The notes under the pieces were generated by a model, which saw only the letters and a list, made by a program, of their open reading frames with translations, did no database searches and had not been told where the DNA came from. From assembly GCA_049653045.1 (NCBI GenBank), contig JBASFN010000226.1:1-11842 (forward strand): a stretch of DNA of 11,842 nucleotides, in the 5' to 3' direction. Shown here in pieces: positions 1 to 6,577 of this stretch (its first letter is position 1; the number at the start of each line of letters is the position of its first letter). A program made the position numbers and the translations under genes. The DNA is from UBA7657 sp049653045 (GTDB taxonomy: Bacteria > Pseudomonadota > Alphaproteobacteria > Micavibrionales > Micavibrionaceae).

Positions 1-184
1 CGCCCTGCCAGTATCGCTCCAACACATCGCGTGATGGCCGCGTCACCCAGCCGAACCCGCCGCCCGCGTCAATCCCGGCAAACGTCGCGTCGCACAGATC
101 ATTAAGATCCGCCGGTGTGAATTCCTCCAGCCGTTCAATCGTCGGAACAGGAACCATCGGCTTTGTTTTCATTGTGTCATTCAT
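1..184 (-). CDS. GNAT-family N-acetyltransferase, N-terminal part (runs off window)
   Basis: The 61 visible codons start at an ATG (184-182) with a GGAGGG ribosome site (192-197 on the complement) seven bases upstream. The product has a PVPTIERLEEFTPADLNDLC stretch, then DAGGGFGW and DVLERYWQG. I recognise this pattern from a GNAT acetyltransferase that often sits between hisH and hisA in alphaproteobacteria; its substrate is unknown to me. The acetyl-CoA-binding core lies beyond position 1, so fold and catalysis cannot be checked here. It begins 21 bases after the hisH stop on the same strand and is probably co-transcribed with hisH. The family call rests on memory of the N-terminal sequence and on context. 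Confidence 0.7.
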   Translation of the reverse strand, partial: MNDTMKTKPMVPVPTIERLEEFTPADLNDLCDATFAGIDAGGGFGWVTRPSRDVLERYWQG

Positions 185-205
185 GTTTGCGCCCTCCGCC
201 TGATA

Positions 206-874
206 TTAAGGTTTCCAGTGCAGAAAATCAGAAATCAATTTCAAGCCCGTCTTCTGGCTTTTTTCGGGATGGAATTGCACGCCAACCATATTATCCCGCC
301 CCACCACAGCCGGAATCAATCCGCCGTAATCCGTCATCCCTAGAATGTGATGGCCATATTCACATTGGAACATGAAAGAATGAACAAAATAGTAATGTGC
401 GCCGTTTTCTGTGCTGCGAAGCACAAAATGACGATTATCCTGCGCGCCCGGCGCCGGGATAACCAATTCATTCCAACCCATATGCGGTATCTTTAAATCC
501 TTGTCGTCCGGCTGCATCGGCACAACCTCGCCTGGAATCCAATCCAGCCCGGCATGAACCCCGTACTCCAGCCCCCGCGTCGCCATCAACTGCATCCCGA
601 CACAAATACCCAAAAATGGCTTGCCCTTATCGATCACATTTTCCTGCAAGGAACGGAGCATTCCCTTAATGCCCGACAGCCCCTCCATGCAATCGCCAAA
701 AGCCCCCTGCCCCGGCAGAACAATCCGGTCGGCCTTCTTCAAATCCTCCGCCCGCGCCGAAATTTTAACATCAAGACTTAAATTCTCGTCCGCCGCCACC
801 CGCTCGAACGCCTTCGCCGCAGAACGCAAATTTCCCGAACCATAATCAATAATGACAATCTTTTCCTTAGCCAT
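206..874 (-). CDS. hisH: Imidazole glycerol phosphate synthase, glutaminase subunit HisH
   Basis: HisH is the class I glutamine amidotransferase that supplies ammonia to HisF for closing the imidazole ring in histidine biosynthesis. The 222-residue product has the expected length. Visible family marks are the N-terminal IDYGSGNLRS (9-18), the LPGQGAFGDC loop (53-62), the nucleophile elbow GICVGMQL with Cys91, and the C-terminal QFHPEKSQ with His202 and Glu204, which complete the catalytic triad. The ATG is preceded by AAAAGGGGGG with unusually short spacing; no better start is present. The gene is followed after 21 bases by the GNAT gene. On its upstream side it diverges from hisD, where a neighbour such as hisB would be expected on the same strand. 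Confidence 0.97.
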   Translation of the reverse strand: MAKEKIVIIDYGSGNLRSAAKAFERVAADENLSLDVKISARAEDLKKADRIVLPGQGAFGDCMEGLSGIKGMLRSLQENVIDKGKPFLGICVGMQLMATRGLEYGVHAGLDWIPGEVVPMQPDDKDLKIPHMGWNELVIPAPGAQDNRHFVLRSTENGAHYYFVHSFMFQCEYGHHILGMTDYGGLIPAVVGRDNMVGVQFHPEKSQKTGLKLISDFLHWKP

Positions 875-901
875 ACCCCCCTTTTAAACCACGAAAGCGG
901 C

Positions 902-931
902 AAAATAAACCCGTATAAAAATTAGTGTCCA
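902..931 (-). promoter_or_regulatory. Candidate sigma-70 promoter for hisH
   Basis: On the minus strand TGGACA (complement of 926-931, five of six matches to TTGACA) lies 18 bases upstream of TATTTT (complement of 902-907). Transcription would start near 895, about 20 bases before the hisH ATG. The -35 lies inside the 10-bp-periodic element at 925-950. This is inferred from sequence only. Confidence 0.4.
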
Positions 932-950
932 TTTACGTTCATTTGTGGTT
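925..950. repeat. Ten-base-periodic repeat-like element (GTGTCCATTT / ACGTTCATTT / GTGGTT)
   Basis: Two and a half related 10-bp units follow one another: 925-934, 935-944 and 945-950. They share the core TTCATTT/TCCATTT. From memory, similar strings with several CATT-containing units recur in intergenic regions of various environmental bacteria; I cannot verify this here. The element lies in the 100-bp divergent region between hisH and hisD and overlaps the candidate hisH -35. A GTG inside it (945) opens the hisD frame but is not the likely hisD start. Confidence 0.4.
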
Positions 951-964
951 AAAAAGCCCATATC

Positions 965-970
965 AGAGGA
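965..970 (+). promoter_or_regulatory. Ribosome binding site deciding the hisD start
   Basis: AGAGGA ends four bases before the ATG at 975. This strong site selects ATG 975 over the in-frame GTG at 945, which has no such site and lies within a repeat-like element. Confidence 0.8.
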
Positions 971-974
971 AACC

Positions 975-2276
975 ATGACCATCGCATTCTACCACTGGAA
1001 AAACACACCGCCCGCGCAGAAGCAAAAAATCATGCGCCGGGCGCAAGCCGATATTGAACAAGTCGCCGCGCAAGTGCGCCCCATCATCGACGACGTGCGC
1101 AAAAACGGCGACGACGCCATCCGCCGATACGCCCAAAAATTCGACGGCGCAACTCTGACTTCCATCAAAGCAACGGATGAGGAATTCGACCGCGCCGAAA
1201 AATCCCTCGACCCCGATTTAAAATCAGCAATCAAAAAATGTGCTGGCAACGTCCGAAAATTCCACGAAGAACAAATGCGCCGTGTCGAGAAATACTGGAT
1301 CGTCGAAATCGAACCCGGCGTTCGGGCGGGCGAACAAGTATCCGCCATCGACTCCGTCGGCCTGTACGTCCCGCGCGGCAAGGGCGCATTCCCCTCCACC
1401 ATGTATATGCTCTCCATCCCCGCCATCATCGCGGGCGTTCCCGAAATCTCCGTCGTCACCCCGCCAAGGCCGGACGGCACGGCAGACGATGCCTCTCTCT
1501 ACACCGCAAAACTTTGCGGCATCAAGAACATCTATAAGGTCGGCGGCGCGCAAGCCATCGCCGCCCTCGCCTACGGCACTGAAACCATCCCGAAAGCCCA
1601 CAAGGTCCTCGGCCCCGGCAGCCCCTACGTACAGGCCGCCAAGCAAATCCTGATGGGCGACCTCGACCCCGGCATGCCCGCATGCTCCAGCGAATCGATC
1701 ATCCTCTGCGACGAGACCGCCGACCCGCACAACACCTGCCTCGACATCCTCAACGAAGCCGAACACGGCAAAGACAGCGCCGCGCTCCTCATCACGCACG
1801 ACGCAGAACTGGCGGAATACGTACGGCAAAACCTGCCAGAATTCATAAACGCATTACCCGAGCCACACCGCTCAATCTGCACCCATGTGATGCAGGACTA
1901 CGGCGGCATCATCTTGAGCGAAAGCCTCGCGGACTCGATCAATATATCCAACGAGTACGCCCCGGAACATTTACACCTCAAAATTAAAAATCCGGAAGAC
2001 ATCGTGCCGAAACTCAAACATGCAGGCGAAATATTGATCGGCGAATACGCGCCCTCGACGCTCGGCAATTACGGCATCGGCGTCAACCATGTCCTGCCCA
2101 CGGGAGGCCGCGCCCATACTTATTCCTGCACAACTGTCTGGGATTTCCTGAAACGCACATCAATATCGGAAGTAGACGCAACCGGCTTTGCAAGCCTAAA
2201 AAACCCGGTCACAACCCTGACCGATTACGAAGGCTTCCCCGCCCACGGCGACGTTTTAAGAAAACGGAAAATATAA
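975..2276 (+). CDS. hisD: Histidinol dehydrogenase, divergent type
   Basis: HisD oxidises L-histidinol to L-histidine in two NAD-dependent steps. From ATG 975 the product is 433 residues, the usual family length. Visible marks are the VGLYVPRGKGAFPST loop (128-142), KVGGAQAIAALAYGT (188-202), GPGSPYV (213-219), the catalytic Glu-His pair in NEYAPEHL (E331, H332), NHVLPTGG (371-378) and FPAHGDVL with H424. Aligned by motif with E. coli HisD (zinc ligands Q259, H262, D360, H419), the residues here are E261, H264, N365 and H424, so two ligands differ. The usual GPGN has become GPGS and AGPSE has become ACSSE; the substrate-contacting Ser is kept (S239). Context supports a histidine role. A HisD-like dehydrogenase with another alcohol substrate cannot be excluded. 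It is transcribed against both neighbouring his genes. Confidence 0.9.
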   Translation: MTIAFYHWKNTPPAQKQKIMRRAQADIEQVAAQVRPIIDDVRKNGDDAIRRYAQKFDGATLTSIKATDEEFDRAEKSLDPDLKSAIKKCAGNVRKFHEEQMRRVEKYWIVEIEPGVRAGEQVSAIDSVGLYVPRGKGAFPSTMYMLSIPAIIAGVPEISVVTPPRPDGTADDASLYTAKLCGIKNIYKVGGAQAIAALAYGTETIPKAHKVLGPGSPYVQAAKQILMGDLDPGMPACSSESIILCDETADPHNTCLDILNEAEHGKDSAALLITHDAELAEYVRQNLPEFINALPEPHRSICTHVMQDYGGIILSESLADSINISNEYAPEHLHLKIKNPEDIVPKLKHAGEILIGEYAPSTLGNYGIGVNHVLPTGGRAHTYSCTTVWDFLKRTSISEVDATGFASLKNPVTTLTDYEGFPAHGDVLRKRKI

Positions 2277-2282
2277 ACTCTC

Positions 2283-2344
2283 TTGTCATCCTGAGCATTA
2301 GCGAAGGATCCCGGCGGGATGTTTCGCTACGCTCAACATGACAA
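2283..2344. repeat. 62-bp imperfect hairpin repeat between convergent hisD and hisB
   Basis: The left arm starts TTGTCATCCTGAGC and the right arm ends GCTCAACATGACAA. The arms pair over nearly their whole length with a few mismatches and a one-base bulge, closing with ATCCC/GGGAT around a three-base GGC loop. The left arm resembles the TGTCATCCTGAGC...GCGAAGGATC string that I remember as a dispersed intergenic element in many bacterial genomes. It fills the gap between the hisD stop (2276) and the hisB stop (2346) almost exactly. It could end transcription in both directions, although neither side has a long T run. Confidence 0.65.
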
Positions 2345-2345
2345 C

Positions 2346-2954
2346 TTACAGCGTTCCCTTCGTGCTCGGCACGGAATCAAAGGCGCGATCATCAATGGCC
2401 ACCGCCATCCGCAAAGCCTTAGCGAACGCCTTAAACGTCGCCTCAATGATGTGATGATTATTCTCGCCGTACAAATTTTCACAGTGCAGCGTAATGCCGC
2501 CCGTCTGCGCGACGGAATGAAAAAATTCCTTGAACAGCTCGACCTCCATATCGCCGAGATGCTCGCGGGTGAAATTCACGCGCCACACACAATAAGGCCG
2601 CCCCGATAAATCGAGTGCCACACGGGACAAAGTTTCATCCATCGGCGCATAGGAATGCCCATAGCGAACAACTCCGCGCTTCTCGCCCAAGGCCTCTTTC
2701 AGCGCAGACCCAAGCGCAAGCCCCACATCCTCAACCGTATGATGCCCATCGATATGAAGATCGCCCGTCGCCGCGATCGAAAGATCGATCAAGCCATGAC
2801 GCGCCAGTTGCTCCAGCATATGATCGAAAAACCCGATCCCCGTCCGGATATCGGCCTTGCCCGTTCCATCCAGATTGACGGAAACGCGGATGTCCGTTTC
2901 CTTGGTCTTGCGGCTGATAACGCCGATCCGGGGTTTGTGATTATCGCGTGGCAT
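2346..2954 (-). CDS. hisB: Imidazoleglycerol-phosphate dehydratase HisB
   Basis: HisB is the manganese-dependent enzyme that dehydrates imidazole glycerol phosphate to imidazole acetol phosphate. From the ATG at 2954 the product has 202 residues, the size of the monofunctional bacterial form with no fused histidinol-phosphatase domain. It shows RTGIGFFDHMLEQLARHG (37-54), the metal-binding DGHHTVED (69-76), a second HHIIEATFKAFAKAL (167-181) and the C-terminal PSTKG (196-200). The frame stays open to 3032, but ATG 2954 has GAGGAG eight bases upstream, matches the family's N-terminus and lies downstream of a likely extended -10. It is separated from hisH, its usual downstream partner, by the oppositely oriented hisD. 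Confidence 0.96.
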   Translation of the reverse strand: MPRDNHKPRIGVISRKTKETDIRVSVNLDGTGKADIRTGIGFFDHMLEQLARHGLIDLSIAATGDLHIDGHHTVEDVGLALGSALKEALGEKRGVVRYGHSYAPMDETLSRVALDLSGRPYCVWRVNFTREHLGDMEVELFKEFFHSVAQTGGITLHCENLYGENNHHIIEATFKAFAKALRMAVAIDDRAFDSVPSTKGTL

Positions 2955-2981
2955 GAATAAAGCTCCTCTAAACCCCTGAAC

Positions 2982-2990
2982 ATTATCACA
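2982..2990 (-). promoter_or_regulatory. Extended -10 promoter candidate for hisB
   Basis: The minus strand reads TGTGATAAT, fitting the TGnTATAAT extended -10 form with one mismatch. I see no good -35, which such promoters often lack. Transcription would start near 2975, about 20 bases before the hisB ATG at 2954. This excludes the longer open frame as the real start. Confidence 0.45.
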
Positions 2991-3103
2991 AATCCCTAAA
3001 AACGCACAGTTTTTCCTGCGCCCCGCCGCCAAAAGGGAATGAAAGGGCGTCGATAACAGTTCGTTTCGGAAGAATTAACCTTTTTGACCCCCACCCTCCC
3101 ATC

Positions 3104-3130
3104 GGCATGCCCGCGAAGGCGGGAATGACG
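3104..3130. repeat. GC-rich hairpin repeat of the GCGGGAATGACG type
   Basis: CCCGC (3110-3114) and GCGGG (3119-3123) form a stem with a GAAG loop, flanked by the imperfectly matching GGCATG and AATGACG. The string resembles the common proteobacterial intergenic repeat built on ATTCCCGC...GCGGGAAT, with a degenerate left arm. It lies upstream of both flanking genes, so it is not positioned as a terminator. Confidence 0.5.
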
Positions 3131-3288
3131 GCAAAGTCACCCCCCAAAACGAGTTAATAAATTAACGACCGAAAATGTCACTTTTGAGCAGGAAACGTAA
3201 TAAAATTGCGCTTATAAGATTATTACCCCTTTGAATCAAAAACGGATATTAAAGTTTTAAAATTACGTCAAAGATTTCCCCGGTTTTC

Positions 3289-3317
3289 TTGTGTTTCTGC
3301 GGGTTTGAGCGTATTTT
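3289..3317 (+). promoter_or_regulatory. Candidate sigma-70 promoter for the exported-protein gene
   Basis: TTGTGT (3289-3294), a 17-base spacer and TATTTT (3312-3317) would start transcription near 3324. That leaves a leader of about 34 bases ending in the strong AGAGGAG ribosome site (3345-3351). Sequence inference only. Confidence 0.4.
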
Positions 3318-3357
3318 TGCCCCATAAACAGGAACGCAATAAAAAGAGGAGAAGCCA

Positions 3358-3921
3358 ATGTCTCTCGCAACAATGTTTCAGGATAAATCCAGAGAAGTCG
3401 CCCTAGCGACCGCACTCCTCATCGGCGCAGCCGGAATTTATAACAATAATGCACAGGCCAGCGAACCCATCACCGCACCAGGACAACAGGTAACGCAAAC
3501 CCAAAAAGCAAATCATACAAAACAGAGCCATCTGGAAACGGGAAAAATCGAGATTTTTAATTTTACAAAAGAGGCAGAAGATACAGCTTTAGATGCGGCA
3601 ATCGGAGACTCTATGCCCAACGCACTTGGCTCAGCAACCCATTCCCATTTTTCTCTGCTGGTAAGTGTCGACATGGCCAAAAAAGCAGCTCCGATTGTCA
3701 CGGAATGGGCAGAGCAATACAAAAAAAACGTTTCTATTATTGTCGGCCCCTACACGGAATCCCATATAAAAATTTTTGCAGACGGATCTGAATTCAAAGA
3801 TAAAGTTAACCTAAACGCCGTAGATTTTCGTGACGAATTAAGAACCGCGCTAATTATTATGAACGAAGCTATATATGGCGACAGGCTTGCAGAAAGCACA
3901 CCCGACAATCAATATAATTAA
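3358..3921 (+). CDS. Putative exported protein of unknown function
   Basis: I do not recognise this 187-residue protein. The ATG has AGAGGAG seven bases upstream, so the start is well supported. The N-terminus looks like a Sec signal peptide: charged residues near 10-13, a hydrophobic run ALATALLIGAAGIY (15-28), and an Ala-x-Ala cleavage motif (A32-Q33-A34, cut before S35). A Gln/Thr-rich linker (about 38-60) follows, then a mixed alpha/beta region (62-175) containing FSLLVSVD (98-105) and VSIIVGPY (125-132), which look like beta strands. There is no cysteine pair, lipobox or later membrane segment, so a periplasmic or secreted location is inferred. Base composition is clearly more AT-rich than the histidine genes. 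Its stop codon overlaps that of the opposing coiled-coil gene. Confidence 0.75.
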   Translation: MSLATMFQDKSREVALATALLIGAAGIYNNNAQASEPITAPGQQVTQTQKANHTKQSHLETGKIEIFNFTKEAEDTALDAAIGDSMPNALGSATHSHFSLLVSVDMAKKAAPIVTEWAEQYKKNVSIIVGPYTESHIKIFADGSEFKDKVNLNAVDFRDELRTALIIMNEAIYGDRLAESTPDNQYN

Positions 3922-5003
3922 CTGATATTATTTTTTTGTATCGGTGTATTGCTCAGAGCAGCCTGTGAAGTCTCGGGGTTTTGTTTTTGCTTATTAAACT
4001 CTGTCGTTAAAGCATCAACTTTTTTCTCATCATCCATTTCTTTATAAAATGACATGGCCGTCTGCGTAAGCTGGGCTTGAGAAGAAGACGGTGTCTCCAA
4101 AGCATCCAGATCATCAAGAGAAATTTTCATAGATTCCCTTGATGAGGACTTATTAACTTCTGCATTTCTCTCTGCAAATTCAGCATTCTCTTTATGGCCA
4201 CCTGTTATTTCGGTTTTTTGTTCATTGCTCACTTCAAATGAAGCCCGTTTATTATCCTTGCTGCTCACCGCCTCAATATCGTCCTGACTGTAATTTCCAC
4301 TTTTAACTCTTTCTCTCAATATTTCTTCCTTTTTATAATCTTCTTTTTTCTCCTGAATCTTATCTCTATTCTCTTGAATCTTTTTTCTCTGTTCACGAAC
4401 AACATCCCTTTCACGCTCAACGCGTTCGTTTTCTTGTCCTTTATACTCATCCAATGCCTTCTCACATTCATCGGAATTATTTTTATCAAGATCATGGCCT
4501 GTTTTCGATTTATACGCTTTCCGCACACCGGCAACGATACCGCGTTGCGCCTCCGTAAGCGGTGCGCCATTTTGCCACGCAGCCATGGCCTCGTCGGACT
4601 CATCAATATTCTGTTCAATCTCACGGATAAGTTTTTCACTTTCTTTGACTTCTTCTTCCGCCTCGTGGATACGCGCATTCAACCGCGCAATCTCGGCGTT
4701 GATGTCTTGCATGCGCTGGTTGATCTGCGCCAGCATCATCTGTTCAAAGTTTTTGCGATCTTTGACCTCGTCGCTTTCCGCCCCGGCAGAACCACCCATG
4801 CCGTCGGTGCGGCCATTCGATGTCGGCAGCAACCCTTCGGCATTGCCGCTTTCGCGCAACTGTTGGAGCGTCGTGCCCTCGGTCTGCCCGTCAAACCCGA
4901 ACACACCTTTTGCCTTTTCGGAAAACCCGTCAAGGATCGCGGTCGAGAGTTCTGCCCCCCGCCGCTTCGCCGCATCCAAATATTTCTGACCGCCTGTGGC
5001 CAT
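3918..5003 (-). CDS. Coiled-coil protein of unknown function
   Basis: The protein is 361 residues from ATG 5003. A GTG at 5033 would add ten residues; neither start has a strong ribosome site, and I prefer the ATG because the MATGGQKYLDAAKRRG start reads like a helical N-terminus. Residues about 83-132 and 177-234 are rich in Glu, Lys, Gln and Arg with heptad-like spacing (IAEIARLNARIHEAEEEV-like and RKKIQENRDKIQEKKEDYKK), predicting two coiled coils. Residues 240-361 are polar and probably disordered, with many Ser, Glu and Asn. There is no signal peptide, membrane segment or cysteine motif. The first third of the gene is GC-rich, while the rest is markedly AT-rich with many Lys and Asn. It ends tail to tail with the exported-protein gene, overlapping by four bases. 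The function is unknown; a scaffold or secreted effector would both fit. Confidence 0.7.
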   Translation of the reverse strand: MATGGQKYLDAAKRRGAELSTAILDGFSEKAKGVFGFDGQTEGTTLQQLRESGNAEGLLPTSNGRTDGMGGSAGAESDEVKDRKNFEQMMLAQINQRMQDINAEIARLNARIHEAEEEVKESEKLIREIEQNIDESDEAMAAWQNGAPLTEAQRGIVAGVRKAYKSKTGHDLDKNNSDECEKALDEYKGQENERVERERDVVREQRKKIQENRDKIQEKKEDYKKEEILRERVKSGNYSQDDIEAVSSKDNKRASFEVSNEQKTEITGGHKENAEFAERNAEVNKSSSRESMKISLDDLDALETPSSSQAQLTQTAMSFYKEMDDEKKVDALTTEFNKQKQNPETSQAALSNTPIQKNNIS

Positions 5004-5242
5004 GATGATAAATCCCGAACAAGTAAGAAACACACGATAATAGTCTTTTTATGGTAATAACATTACCCCCATATGGTAAACATTGGATTAACATAACGTA
5101 AAATTACGGGATTTTTTATAGCGGCTTGTTTTTATTGAATTTTCAAGCGATTCAGACAAAGTAAACCGCCCCGATTATTAAACCATGGGCAGCAATTACT
5201 TTGCATAATACTATCTATGGTTGCAAAAACTGGGCAACGGGA
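5004..5242. other. AT-rich intergenic region with short repeats, downstream of mnmE
   Basis: No gene is supported. The segment carries a near-direct repeat, TATGGTAATAACATT (5050-5064) and TATGGTAAACATT (5072-5084). Within the first copy is the inverted repeat GGTAAT-AAC-ATTACC (5053-5067). A CGTAA/TTACG inverted repeat lies near 5097-5108. These sites are just upstream of the coiled-coil gene on its transcribed side and could be operator sites. I see no convincing terminator for mnmE. Confidence 0.4.
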
Positions 5243-6577
5243 TTACTTGCCAATACAGAAATCGCGGAAGATGACGTCCAGTAAATCCTCGACATCCACT
5301 CGGCCTGTAATGCGCCCCAGCGCACGCAGCGCAAGCCGCACATCCTCCGCCGCCAGCTCCGGCAATTTTGGCACAGCTACCACCGACAAAAGATGAACCG
5401 CATCGGCCAGCGCGGTGCGATGCCGCGCCCGCGTCAGAGACGGCGTTTCGGATGGACGCAAAAGCGCGGAAATTTTTGCCGTCAAAACCTCCAGCAACGA
5501 ATCGATGCCCTCACCCGTCTGCGCGGAAATAAAAACCGCGTCTTCCGCCAGCAAACGCGCCGAAGCATGGCGATCTATTTTATTGACGACAATCACCGAA
5601 TTTAAATCGGCCAGTGCAAGCGTCGCGGCATCCATCGCCTCTGCCCCTGCATCAAAAAGTAGAATTTTAAGATCGGCCTCTCGTGCCCGCATCAACGCAC
5701 GGCGAATCCCCTCAAACTCAACGCGGTCATGGCCGCTATCACCAAGCTGTTCTGGGCGCAAACCCGCAGTATCCGAGAGGATCACAGGCCACCCGCCCAA
5801 ATTCAAATGCACCTCGATCACATCCCGCGTCGTACCGGGCATATCGGATACAATCGCCACATCGCGTTGCGCCAGCGCGTTCACAAGCGAAGATTTCCCC
5901 GCATTCGGCGCACCGATGACGGCGATATGAACACCATCGCGCAACCGCTCGCCCCGGCGGTTATCATCCAAATGCGCAGAAATTTCCATGCGAATTGATT
6001 CAAGCGCAAGCAAAACACGCGCATCAATCCCTTCCGGCAAATCTTCATCGGGAAATTCAAGATCGGCCTCAAGATGCGCCAGTAATTTTTTAAGCCGCTC
6101 CGTCCAGTCGCCATAAAGCCGCGAAAGCGCACCATCCATCTGCGCCAGTGCCTGCGCCTGCTGCGCCGACGTTTCAGCATCAATCAGGTCGGCAATCGCC
6201 TCTGCCCCGGTCAGATCCATTTTTCCATTTTCAAAGGCGCGGCGGGTAAACTCCCCCGGCTCGGCCATCCGGTGATCGGCCTGCCGCACGAGAAAAGCGA
6301 GCAACGACTCAACCACCGCCCGCCCGCCATGCAAGTGATATTCAACAACATCCTCACCCGTGAAACTGGCCGGAGCCTGAAACGTTAAAATAAGGGCGCG
6401 ATCAAGAACCCCACCATTCTCCGGATCACAAAGCCGGACAACATGCGCCGTACGTGGAACAAACTCTTTGCCCGTCAATAACTTAAGACTATGCAACGCC
6501 CCCAAACCGGACACCCGGACAACAGCCACGCCAGACCGCCCGGTCGGTGTCGAAAGAGCGTAAATCGTCCCGGTCAT
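5243..6577 (-). CDS. mnmE: tRNA uridine-5-carboxymethylaminomethyl modification GTPase MnmE (TrmE)
   Basis: MnmE is the GTPase partner of MnmG; together they install the 5-(carboxymethyl)aminomethyl group on wobble uridine 34 of certain tRNAs. The 444-residue product is of normal length. It has the N-terminal tetrahydrofolate-binding domain with FTGEDVVEYHLHGG (72-85) and EPGEFTRRAFENGKMDL (106-122). The inserted G domain has GAPNAGKSS (222-230), GTTRDV (248-253), DTAGL (269-273), NKID (332-335) and SAQTGEG (351-357), and the C-terminus is the diagnostic CIGK (441-444). The frame is open to 6694, but ATG 6577 starts the conserved MTGTIYALSTP. It overlaps the stop of the upstream gene as ATGA, implying translational coupling. 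Confidence 0.97.
   Translation of the reverse strand: MTGTIYALSTPTGRSGVAVVRVSGLGALHSLKLLTGKEFVPRTAHVVRLCDPENGGVLDRALILTFQAPASFTGEDVVEYHLHGGRAVVESLLAFLVRQADHRMAEPGEFTRRAFENGKMDLTGAEAIADLIDAETSAQQAQALAQMDGALSRLYGDWTERLKKLLAHLEADLEFPDEDLPEGIDARVLLALESIRMEISAHLDDNRRGERLRDGVHIAVIGAPNAGKSSLVNALAQRDVAIVSDMPGTTRDVIEVHLNLGGWPVILSDTAGLRPEQLGDSGHDRVEFEGIRRALMRAREADLKILLFDAGAEAMDAATLALADLNSVIVVNKIDRHASARLLAEDAVFISAQTGEGIDSLLEVLTAKISALLRPSETPSLTRARHRTALADAVHLLSVVAVPKLPELAAEDVRLALRALGRITGRVDVEDLLDVIFRDFCIGK

Larger units (their letters stand above)
2955..3357. other. 403-bp intergenic region between divergent hisB and the exported-protein gene
   Basis: No coding region is supported here. It contains the hisB ribosome site and extended -10, a GC-rich hairpin repeat at 3104-3130, and a short GTTAA/TTAAC inverted repeat (3153-3166). 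From about 3150 to 3290 it is a distinctly AT-rich segment leading into the candidate promoter of the gene at 3358. Confidence 0.6.

Noticed and set aside
945..974. Upstream GTG start extending HisD by ten residues
   Set aside because: It lies in a repeat-like element without a ribosome site; ATG 975 has AGAGGA at ideal spacing and gives the usual HisD length.
1224..1829. 201-codon open frame antisense to hisD
   Set aside because: It overlaps well-conserved hisD codons entirely and reads as low-complexity complement of GC-rich codons.
2955..3032. Longer HisB frame from 3032
   Set aside because: The extra residues are unlike HisB, and a likely extended -10 (2982-2990) falls inside them; ATG 2954 has a strong ribosome site.
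3911..3937. Possible terminator: AATAT/ATATT stem followed by seven T after the exported-protein gene
   Set aside because: The stem is five A-T pairs with a nine-base loop, too weak to call a terminator.
4374..5057. Long open frame antisense to the coiled-coil gene
   Set aside because: Its Phe/Leu-rich product is what the complement of Glu/Lys-rich coiled-coil codons would give; no ribosome site or family match.
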